NCBI GenBank assembly: GCA_016764635.1
Contig: JAESRM010000257.1
Location: forward strand, 1-5,840
Reading direction: 5' to 3'
Length of the DNA stretch: 5,840 nucleotides
Origin: Planctomycetota bacterium
GTDB lineage: Bacteria > Planctomycetota > UBA1135 > GCA-002686595
Below the pieces are notes generated by a model. The model was not told the DNA's origin and did not search any database. It worked only from the letters and a program-made list of their open reading frames with translations. The position numbers and the translations under genes were made by a program. Of the stretch, positions 1 to 5,168 are shown piece by piece; position 1 is the stretch's first letter; every line of letters begins with the position of its first letter.

Positions 1-975
1 TGCGCCGACGTGCGCGTGCCCGACGACGAAATCGCCATCACGCTGATCCGCGAGGAAGTGCGCAAGCTGCCCTCCAGCGGCATCGACTTCCACCGCCACG
101 GGGCCGACGGCGCTCCGCCCCTGCAACCCAGCGACGAGTTGACGGGCATCTTCCCGCCGGACCACCGCCACGTGTACAGCGTGGACGAGGTCATCGCGCG
201 CCTGGTCGACCACTCCATGTTCTGGGAGCTATTGCCCGATCGCGGCCGCGAGGTCATGGTCGGCGTAGGTCGCGTGAACGGCCTCTATATGGGTTTCTGC
301 GCCAACCGCCAGGGCCTCATCGACGACCCCGAGCACCACGGTTCCAAGAAGCCCGCCGGCATCCTGTACCGCGAAGGCATCGCCAAACTGTCCGCCTTCA
401 GCCGCGCCTGCAACGACGACGGCATCCCGATCGTTTGGCTCCAGGACATCTCCGGTTTTGACATTGGCGTGGAAGCGGAACGCCAAGGCCTCTTGGGTTA
501 CGGCTCGAGTTTGATCCACGCCAACAGCACCAACTCCGTGCCCATGTTCACCTTGCTGCTGCGCAAGGCTTCCGGCGCGGGTTACTACGCCATGGCCGGT
601 TTGCCCTACGAGCCGATCGTGCAACTCTCCACCCCCATCACGCGCCAGTCGGTGATGGAAGGACGCACCCTGGCCATCGCCGCTTTCAACACCAAGCTCA
701 ACGACGAGTTTGAAGTGGCGGTCGAAGACCCGGACGAGCGCGACAAGATCATCGCTGGCATGGCCGCCACCGAGAAGCGCATCGAAGGCGACATGGACCC
801 GTACAAGTCCGCTAGCCAAATGGACACGGACGAGATCGTGGCCCCTGAGGAGCTGCGCCCCTGGCTCGAGCTCTTCGCCGAAGCCTCCTATCAAGCCAGC
901 GGTTACCGCCGCATCAAGAACCCCCGCATCTGGTCGTTGCACGACATGCAAGCCCTTTCGGAGCCCCGAGGCTAA
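1..975 (+). CDS. Biotin-dependent carboxyltransferase subunit, GcdA/acyl-CoA carboxylase beta type (5' truncated)
   Basis: Frame 1 is open from the first base, so the start lies outside the window and the GTG at position 10 is probably internal. The 324 visible residues cover the junction between the two crotonase-like halves (the [13 protein letters not shown] region) and the whole C-terminal carboxyltransferase domain. The segment [20 protein letters not shown] (about residues 146-165) matches the GcdA and acyl-CoA carboxylase signature of an LQD-x-x-G-x-D-x-G motif followed by an E-x-x-G/E-LLG-x-G stretch. It is followed by an [12 protein letters not shown] stretch lining the acyl-CoA site. 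The C-terminus (EASYQ...IWSLHDM) resembles the end of the glutaconyl-CoA decarboxylase alpha subunit. Such enzymes move a carboxyl group between biotin and an acyl-CoA. The next gene supplies the biotin carrier and overlaps by one base. The substrate (acetyl-, propionyl-, methylcrotonyl- or glutaconyl-CoA) cannot be decided from this half. Roughly 200-250 N-terminal residues are missing. Confidence 0.9.
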   Translation, partial: CADVRVPDDEIAITLIREEVRKLPSSGIDFHRHGADGAPPLQPSDELTGIFPPDHRHVYSVDEVIARLVDHSMFWELLPDRGREVMVGVGRVNGLYMGFCANRQGLIDDPEHHGSKKPAGILYREGIAKLSAFSRACNDDGIPIVWLQDISGFDIGVEAERQGLLGYGSSLIHANSTNSVPMFTLLLRKASGAGYYAMAGLPYEPIVQLSTPITRQSVMEGRTLAIAAFNTKLNDEFEVAVEDPDERDKIIAGMAATEKRIEGDMDPYKSASQMDTDEIVAPEELRPWLELFAEASYQASGYRRIKNPRIWSLHDMQALSEPRG

Positions 976-1574
976 TGAGCGAACCCATCCTTACCTGGCG
1001 CATTGTTCATCTGCCCAACCAAGACGATTCCACCAGCGAAGGCCGCATTGAACTGCGCTGCCCCGCCGTTGGCCTTTTGACCCACGTGCCCGAAGTCGGC
1101 AACGCGCTGGCCCCGGGCCAGGAAGCGGGCTATCTGTTGCGTTTGGGACAACCCCATAAATTGGTGCTGCCCGAAGGTATCGCCGGTATCGTGGCCACCG
1201 CTGGCCCGGAGGCCGTGCACGCGCCCATGGCCTTCGACCAACCCGTACTGGAGCTGCGCCCCCTGGGCGAATTTCACTCCCAGGCGGACGAGGCTGAAAC
1301 CGTGGATCAAGAAGGCGCCATGGTTCTACGCTCCCCGCAAGCCGGCCGCTTCTACCACAAAGCCAGCCCTGAGGATCCATCCTTCGTCAGCCCGGGAACC
1401 GCACTCGAAGACGGCACCCCCATCGGCCTGATCGAAGTCATGAAGACTTTCTCCCAGGTCCCGTATTCGCCCGCGGGAAACCTGCCCAAGTCAGCAAAGG
1501 CCGTGCGCCTCCTAGTAGAAGACGGCGCCGACGTGACCAAGGGCCAACCCCTACTAGAAGTCGAACAGGGTTGA
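975..1574 (+). CDS. Biotin carboxyl carrier protein with an extra degenerate biotinyl-like domain
   Basis: This 199-residue protein carries the biotin used by the preceding carboxyltransferase. The C-terminal half (about residues 113-199) is a biotinyl/lipoyl barrel-sandwich domain: it opens with RSPQAGRFY, then GLIEVMKTF with Lys157 as the expected biotinylated lysine, and ends with LVEDGADVTKGQPLLEVE. EVMK is a known variant of the usual EAMKM motif. The N-terminal half (about residues 24-78) follows the same pattern, CPAVGLLTHVPEVGNALAPG and then PEGIAGIVA, but the hairpin that should carry MK reads LRLGQPHKL. It therefore looks like a second, non-biotinylated barrel. At 199 residues it is longer than typical carriers such as E. 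coli AccB (about 156). The start ATG overlaps the upstream stop as TAATG, with GGAG at 960-963 and GAGG at 968-971, so translational coupling is likely. The TGA at 1572-1574 is directly followed by the palindromic element. Confidence 0.88.
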   Translation: MSEPILTWRIVHLPNQDDSTSEGRIELRCPAVGLLTHVPEVGNALAPGQEAGYLLRLGQPHKLVLPEGIAGIVATAGPEAVHAPMAFDQPVLELRPLGEFHSQADEAETVDQEGAMVLRSPQAGRFYHKASPEDPSFVSPGTALEDGTPIGLIEVMKTFSQVPYSPAGNLPKSAKAVRLLVEDGADVTKGQPLLEVEQG

Positions 1575-1578
1575 CCGA

Positions 1579-1692
1579 GGATGGGTGGAGCCGGCAGATT
1601 TTTCCTCCACATGCAATAGCGCCCGATCCTGGCTACGCCAGGATCGGGCGCTATTGCATATGTGGCGGAAAAATGTGCGGCTCCGTACATCC
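1579..1692. repeat. Left hairpin of the composite element (114-bp imperfect palindrome)
   Basis: The centre is a perfect 22-bp stem, 1611-1632 with 1638-1659, around the five-base loop CTACG (1633-1637). After a two-base bulge the stem continues through CCAC/GTGG and a T5/A5 block (1599-1603 with 1669-1673). Several interrupted blocks follow, including GGAGCC/GGCTCC, out to GGATG/CATCC at 1579-1583 and 1688-1692. A run of this length far exceeds a normal intrinsic terminator. The oligo-T and oligo-A runs are paired inside the stem rather than trailing it, so this is not a canonical rho-independent terminator. Confidence 0.85.
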
Positions 1693-1764
1693 GCATAGTT
1701 TCTCCAAACCTCCCTTTCTCGAAGCCGTCCGCACATTGCACCGAAGCCGTGAACTTCCTGGTCG

Positions 1765-1785
1765 CCGGCAACCGGCAACCGGCGG
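1765..1785. repeat. Three tandem 7-bp units in the core of the palindromic element
   Basis: Two perfect CCGGCAA units (1765-1771 and 1772-1778) are followed by a variant CCGGCGG (1779-1785). They lie at the inner edge of the right hairpin copy. A separate 8-base direct repeat, GAAGCCGT, occurs at 1721-1728 and 1743-1750 in the same core. Both are short and may simply reflect slippage in GC-rich DNA. Confidence 0.6.
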
Positions 1786-1923
1786 GCGGTTTAAGAAACA
1801 CTACGGAAGTACCGATCCGCACATTATTCCGCCACCTACACAAGCGCGGCAATTCCGGCTACGCCAGAATCCGCCCGCGCTTGCAGGTGGAGGAATAATC
1901 TGACGGCACGTTCCTTCCTCGGT
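1784..1923. repeat. Right hairpin of the composite element (inverted, diverged copy)
   Basis: The left arm starts at ATTATTCCGCCACCT (1823-1837) and pairs with AGGTGGAGGAATAAT (1885-1899). Inside, CAAGCGC (1841-1847) pairs with GCGCTTG (1877-1883), and the tip reads CCGG-CTACG-CCAG (1855-1867). The stem is more interrupted than in the left copy. The inner flank 1784-1822 is the reverse-complement homologue of 1675-1714, and the outer flank 1900-1923 is that of 1574-1597. The tip GGCTACGCCA (1857-1866) is identical to the left hairpin tip (1631-1640) on the same strand. Confidence 0.75.
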
Positions 1924-1967
1924 TATAGCTGAATGTGGTGGTTTGGGCTTGAGCGGAGCATTGTGAT

Positions 1968-2171
1968 ATGCCGGCAAACCCCCTCATGACCGACTCGCAA
2001 GCCGCGCCTCACTACGAGAAATTTGGCCAACCTAAACGAATTGAAATATTGCGAATGCTGTTCATGGCCGATCAGCATGGCTGCTGCCAGCACATTCCCA
2101 CCCACACTTCAAGAGGCCCGCATGTTCTTCAAACGAAAGCGCAATCGTCCCACCAAAAACCGCCGCAATAA
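1968..2171 (+). pseudogene. Short ORF with an ArsR-like helix-turn-helix start; possible gene remnant
   Basis: The interval 1924-2121 holds no intact gene I can defend. The best candidate is this 67-codon frame. It begins at an ATG with GGAG (1955-1958) nine bases upstream, a reasonable ribosome binding site. Residues 16-40, around YEKFGQPKRIEILRMLFMAD, resemble the first helices of ArsR-family winged-helix repressors, where a phrase like 'F-x-x-L-G-x-P-x-R-L-x-I-L-x-L-L' precedes the recognition helix. No recognition helix or wing follows, and the frame runs about 50 bases into the PilZ gene in another frame before stopping. It may be a decayed or truncated regulator, a short leader peptide, or chance. 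The family resemblance is my inference from about 20 residues. Confidence 0.25.
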
Positions 2172-2904
2172 GGAACGCCAAGCAACACCGGAGCTAACGG
2201 ACCTGATCATCGAAATATGCCTTCCATCCGGCGACACGATCCCCGGACACCTACAGGACCTGACGATCGAAGGCTCCGGAGTCCTCATTCCGCGCGTCTT
2301 AATTCCCGACCTAAAAGTCAGGGATCGAGTGCTCCTATCCATGGCTCACCCACATGAAGAGTGGCAGGTACAAACCCCAGCAACGGTACGCACTTTCGTC
2401 CCCCAAGATCCCCACGAAATCCTGCTGGGCCTGCAATTCGAAAACTTCGGCAATCTATACGCCCAACTGGACGATTCCATGGGCCTCTACTTCAACCGCC
2501 GGAGCGAAGGACGCACCAAGCCAAGCGAACAGCACCCGATCGAAGTACAAATCTCCAACGGGGCGACCAAGAGCCTCGGCAAAATCCACGACCTGTCTGC
2601 GGAGGGCATGTGCATCGCTTTGCCCCACGTGCAAGCCTTTCAGGTCAAGCCGGGAACGCAACTCAAGATCGCTTTCCAACTGCCCAGCACGAGGAAGGTC
2701 CTGCGCGGATGCGTCCAGGTCCAGCAGCTCAGCCTGCGCGGCGGATTTGCATACCTGGGCGCGACCCTGGGTCGTGAATTCGATGTCAACCAGGCCGAGA
2801 TCGCGGCGTACCTCGTTCAGCGGCACATCGAGGATTCCTCCTTCCTGGAGGACTTAGAAGATTCGGATGCCCCGACACCCAACGACGATCAAGAAGCCGC
2901 CTAG
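2122..2904 (+). CDS. Tandem PilZ-domain protein (predicted c-di-GMP effector)
   Basis: I start this 260-residue protein at the ATG at 2122, five bases after AAGAGG (2111-2116). The frame is open further upstream (ATG at 2023), but that stretch has no good ribosome site and reads like non-coding DNA. A basic N-terminus leads into a first PilZ-like domain (about residues 13-115) with R15-x3-R19 and D47-x-T49-x2-G52, the motif with Ser replaced by Thr. A second domain (about 122-235) carries the full signature, R127-x3-R131 and D157-x-S159-x2-G162, which in this family binds c-di-GMP. The C-terminus (about 237-260) is acidic. There is no membrane segment or signal peptide, so the protein is probably cytoplasmic. 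It likely acts as a c-di-GMP-responsive adaptor with an unknown partner. The antiporter gene follows after 76 bases on the same strand and may be co-transcribed, though nothing links their functions. Confidence 0.8.
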   Translation: MFFKRKRNRPTKNRRNKERQATPELTDLIIEICLPSGDTIPGHLQDLTIEGSGVLIPRVLIPDLKVRDRVLLSMAHPHEEWQVQTPATVRTFVPQDPHEILLGLQFENFGNLYAQLDDSMGLYFNRRSEGRTKPSEQHPIEVQISNGATKSLGKIHDLSAEGMCIALPHVQAFQVKPGTQLKIAFQLPSTRKVLRGCVQVQQLSLRGGFAYLGATLGREFDVNQAEIAAYLVQRHIEDSSFLEDLEDSDAPTPNDDQEAA

Positions 2905-2980
2905 ATGAAGAAACCCGGGTGCCTTCGCGCCCCAAAGCCAGGCCCTTCCAATCGGTCTCCGGGACCCGTACCGTGAATCC

Positions 2981-4582
2981 ATGTTCAACGCCGAGTCCCA
3001 ACTTCTATTCCTGCTGCTGATCGCGTCCCTGGTAGGCATGGGCGCCCGGCGCCTCAAGCTGCCATATACCGTGGCCCTGGTCGTCGCGGGTATTGCCCTG
3101 GGCTGGATGCACCTGGACGAATTGAAAGGCTTGCACCTGACGCCGGACATTTTGATGCTGGGCCTGCTGCCCGCGTTGCTCTTCGAGGCCGCCTATCACA
3201 TCGACTTTGGCAAGTTGCGCCGAGACCTGCCGGTGGTCATATTCCTAGCCATCTTCGGAGTCCTGGGCGCCACCGCCATCACAGGCTTCGGTGTCTACTA
3301 CCTGTTCCAAGCCATGGGCGTCGAAGGCTTCAGCCTCGGTCACGCCTTGCTCTTCGGCAGCATGATCGCCGCCACGGACCCGATCAGCGTACTGGCTCTC
3401 TTCAAGACCCTAGGCGTCACCAAACGCCTGTACCTGATGGTCGAAGGCGAGAGTCTCCTGAACGACGGCGTGGCTGTCGTGCTCTTCCTGATCATCGCCG
3501 CCGTGCTCGGCATTTCCACGGGCCACGGCCACGCCCCCCACCTGGAAGGCATGGGCGAGATCATCAACTACGGCCTGCGCACCTTCGTGGTCATGGGCGT
3601 GGGCGGAGTCCTCATCGGCGGATGCGTGGGCGCGGTCGCCAGCCTACTCGTCAAGCAGATCGACGACAAGTTGATAGAGACCGCACTCACGGTAGTCGTG
3701 GCCTACGGCAGCTTCCTGATGGCCGAACACTTCCACACCTCAGGCGTTCTCTCCACGGTCACCGCCGGCGTGGTGCTCGGCACCTTCGGCAAAAAGTTCG
3801 GCATGCAAGTTCGCACGCGCGTGGCCGTCGAAGACTTCTGGGAGTTCATGGCGTTCTTCAGCAACACCTTCGTATTCCTGCTCGTCGGCCTCGAACTCGA
3901 CATGCCCCAGCTCATGGCCACCATGGGTTTGATCGTCACCGCCTGGGCCGTCGTGCTGCTCGCACGCGCCGCCATGGTCTACCTGTCCCTGCCCGTGGGA
4001 CGCCTGCTAGGCGTGGCCACCGTGCCCAAGGCCTGGGCCCACATCATGGTTTGGGGCGGCCTGCGCGGCAGCCTCTCCATGGTGCTCATCATCGGTTTGC
4101 CCCAGGACTTCGTGGCTCGCGAGCTACTGCTCAACCTGATCTTCGGCGTGGTCAGCATCTCCTTGCTCTTCCAAGCCATGACCGTCAAACCCCTGCTCGC
4201 GCGCCTGGGACTGTCCAGCAACCGCGGCGAACGCCTGGCCTACGAAGAAGCGCGCGCCCGCGTCATCATGAAACACGCCGCCTTGGACTTCGTCAAAGGC
4301 CGCGGCGTGCACATGGATGAAGGCATCCGCGCCACGCTCATCGCCGAGTACACCACCTCCCTCGAAAACGCGGAAAGCGCCGTCAAAGAAGCCGCCGGCG
4401 ACCACCTGGACGAAGAGCAACTCGACGAAGAACGCCTACACCTGATCCACATCGAAGAGGAAGCCCTCAAGCACGCCCAACACGAAGGCATCGTCTCCAG
4501 CACCCCCGCGCGCACGATCATGGAAGAGCTCGCGGAGCAAAGGGAAAGCATCGGCGACCACGGTGTCGGCGACGACGCCTAG
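2981..4582 (+). CDS. Na+/H+ antiporter, CPA1 (NhaP/NHE-like) family
   Basis: This 533-residue inner-membrane protein has about a dozen hydrophobic segments between residues 6 and 405. Family landmarks are clear: ATDP at 131-134 on one discontinuous helix, GESLLNDG at 156-163 containing the ion-binding Asn161-Asp162 pair, and WGGLRGSLS at 358-366 with the conserved Arg362 on a late helix. The ND pair marks it as CPA1 rather than the DD-type CPA2 or NhaA. It should exchange cytoplasmic Na+ (or another monovalent cation) for H+, serving pH and salt homeostasis. Residues 410-533 form a charged, mostly helical cytoplasmic tail rich in Glu and His (around DEEQLDEERLHLIHIEEE), as in many bacterial CPA1 proteins. 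No strong Shine-Dalgarno precedes the ATG at 2981. That start leaves a normal short N-terminus before the first helix. Ion selectivity cannot be read from sequence alone. Confidence 0.92.
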   Translation: MFNAESQLLFLLLIASLVGMGARRLKLPYTVALVVAGIALGWMHLDELKGLHLTPDILMLGLLPALLFEAAYHIDFGKLRRDLPVVIFLAIFGVLGATAITGFGVYYLFQAMGVEGFSLGHALLFGSMIAATDPISVLALFKTLGVTKRLYLMVEGESLLNDGVAVVLFLIIAAVLGISTGHGHAPHLEGMGEIINYGLRTFVVMGVGGVLIGGCVGAVASLLVKQIDDKLIETALTVVVAYGSFLMAEHFHTSGVLSTVTAGVVLGTFGKKFGMQVRTRVAVEDFWEFMAFFSNTFVFLLVGLELDMPQLMATMGLIVTAWAVVLLARAAMVYLSLPVGRLLGVATVPKAWAHIMVWGGLRGSLSMVLIIGLPQDFVARELLLNLIFGVVSISLLFQAMTVKPLLARLGLSSNRGERLAYEEARARVIMKHAALDFVKGRGVHMDEGIRATLIAEYTTSLENAESAVKEAAGDHLDEEQLDEERLHLIHIEEEALKHAQHEGIVSSTPARTIMEELAEQRESIGDHGVGDDA

Positions 4583-4584
4583 CA

Positions 4585-4609
4585 AGCCGAGAGTGGAGTA
4601 CTCTCCGCT
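4585..4609. terminator. Small hairpin between convergent genes (possible terminator, no T-tract)
   Basis: AGC (4585-4587) and GAGAGT (4589-4594) pair with ACTCTC (4600-4605) and GCT (4607-4609), with one C/C mismatch and a five-base loop. It fills the 25-bp gap between the antiporter stop and the lipoprotein stop on the opposite strand. The position suits a bidirectional terminator, but neither side has a U-tract, so the assignment is weak. Confidence 0.3.
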
Positions 4610-5024
4610 AAAGGGACTTCAGAAATCCACTGACGCAAGCATGCCCTGCACCGCCGTCCATGTGTATGGCAAACGCCACGCAGAATCCGTCCTTCGGGCT
4701 GAGGGCAAAGAGGTCCACGGTAGCGCCCGACGAATCCACGAAATTGTGACTCAAGCCCTCTGAGTCCGACAACATCGTGGTCCATATCTGAAACCAGTCC
4801 GACAACTGCAGTTCGCTCAACCCGCTCCATTGCACCGCTGCCATGGACGCGAAAGATGTGAACCCCACGTCACCGGCCCCGGCAGGCACGCCGTAACTCG
4901 CATTTTGGCTAGCGATCAAGGAGGACATGGGTACACCGGAATCCGATGCGGACACATCTACTGCCTGGCTTGCTTGGCAACCGACGGCGAGCGAGATCAA
5001 AGCGATAGCGATGGGGAATTTCAT
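4608..5024 (-). CDS. Small predicted lipoprotein of unknown function
   Basis: This 138-residue protein begins MKFPIAIALISLAVGCQAS: one Lys, a short hydrophobic stretch, and Cys16 preceded by A-V-G, which fits a lipoprotein signal peptide cleaved before Cys16. I chose the ATG at complement 5024 because the signal peptide starts there. The frame extends to an ATG at 5060, but that would put 12 non-signal residues in front and leave almost no leader after the predicted promoter. The mature part begins Ser/Ala-rich and low in complexity (about 17-60). It continues into a more ordered region (about 65-138) with several Trp (66, 77, 81), Cys115, Cys130 and a Gly-rich MDGGAGHAC near the end; the two late cysteines could form a disulfide. 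I recognise no family. It converges on the antiporter gene and follows the SGNH gene on the same strand, but has its own promoter. It is probably anchored to a membrane facing the periplasm. Confidence 0.65.
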   Translation of the reverse strand: MKFPIAIALISLAVGCQASQAVDVSASDSGVPMSSLIASQNASYGVPAGAGDVGFTSFASMAAVQWSGLSELQLSDWFQIWTTMLSDSEGLSHNFVDSSGATVDLFALSPKDGFCVAFAIHMDGGAGHACVSGFLKSL

Positions 5025-5071
5025 GGTGCTGGGGTGCCAGGATGCAGAAGGCAGGGGCATTCTAAGTTCGC

Positions 5072-5100
5072 AGTATAGCGGCTGACTGAAACAGGGTCAC
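5072..5100 (-). promoter_or_regulatory. Predicted sigma70-type promoter for the lipoprotein gene
   Basis: On the minus strand GTGACC (5095-5100) matches the -35 consensus TTGACA at four of six bases, a 17-base spacer follows, and TATACT (5072-5077) matches the -10 TATAAT at five of six. Transcription would start near 5065, giving a leader of about 41 bases to the ATG at 5024. No clear Shine-Dalgarno precedes that ATG. Confidence 0.5.
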
Positions 5101-5105
5101 AGCCC

Positions 5106-5168
5106 CTTGAGAGAGTACTGAGTCGGGGCAACTTCGATCTCTTTTTTCAGGGTCAGTGCTCTCTCAAG
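5106..5168. repeat. 15-16 bp inverted repeat spanning the SGNH gene stop codon
   Basis: CTTGAGAGAGTACTG at 5106-5120 is the reverse complement of CAGTGCTCTCTCAAG at 5154-5168 with a single mismatch, and one further A/T pair extends the stem inward (5121 with 5153). The 31-base loop contains a T6 run on the plus strand. The right arm overlaps the last codons and TGA (complement 5153-5155) of the SGNH gene, and the left arm lies just upstream of the lipoprotein -35 box. In the SGNH transcript it would form a 3' hairpin without a trailing U-tract. Confidence 0.65.

Larger units (their letters stand above)
1574..1923. repeat. 350-bp composite element: two inverted copies of a long hairpin repeat around a short core
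   Basis: The ends are perfect 8-bp inverted repeats (ACCGAGGA at 1574-1581, TCCTCGGT at 1916-1923). Reading inward from both ends, the two strands stay alignable for about 140 bp, to 1714 on the left and 1784 on the right. Shared blocks include CAGAT-T-TTCCTCCAC in the outer arms and GTGGCGGAA-AATGTGCGG in the inner arms (one mismatch in 19). Each copy is itself a long imperfect palindrome. The core 1715-1783 is not repeated. No reading frame here looks like protein. The left end starts on the final base of the BCCP stop codon. The layout resembles BIME-, ERIC- or MITE-type non-coding elements, but I recognise no named family. It could also be transcribed as a structured RNA or serve as a transcript-end structure for the carboxylase operon. 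Confidence 0.8.

Noticed and set aside
229..951. 240-codon minus-strand frame opposite the carboxyltransferase
   Set aside because: It is a shadow of the strongly supported plus-strand gene. It is rich in His, Val, Gly and Ala as expected from antisense of GC-rich codons, with no family resemblance.
1571..1903. Open frames of 74-110 codons across the palindromic element on both strands
   Set aside because: They exist because palindromic GC-rich DNA lacks stops. They have no ribosome sites, are low in complexity, and mirror each other through the inverted repeats.
1943..1969. TTGGGC and TGATAT as a promoter for the PilZ region
   Set aside because: The spacer is only 15 bases and the -35 match is poor, so it does not rise above chance.
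2023..2121. Upstream ATG (2023) as the PilZ start, adding 33 residues
   Set aside because: No ribosome site precedes it, the added residues are Cys-rich and unlike a PilZ N-terminus, and AAGAGG sits properly before the ATG at 2122.
2917..2932. Short hairpin GGGTGC-CTTC-GCGCCC after the PilZ stop
   Set aside because: It has six pairs including a wobble and no T-tract, and the antiporter follows closely, so there is no support for termination.
3622..4320. 232-codon plus-strand frame inside the antiporter gene
   Set aside because: It is an Arg/His/Pro-rich out-of-frame shadow of the antiporter, which carries all the conserved CPA1 motifs.
5141..5146. T-rich run in the SGNH/lipoprotein gap as a plus-strand intrinsic terminator
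   Set aside because: No stable GC-rich stem lies directly before it, and no plus-strand gene ends nearby. The run sits in the loop of the inverted repeat.
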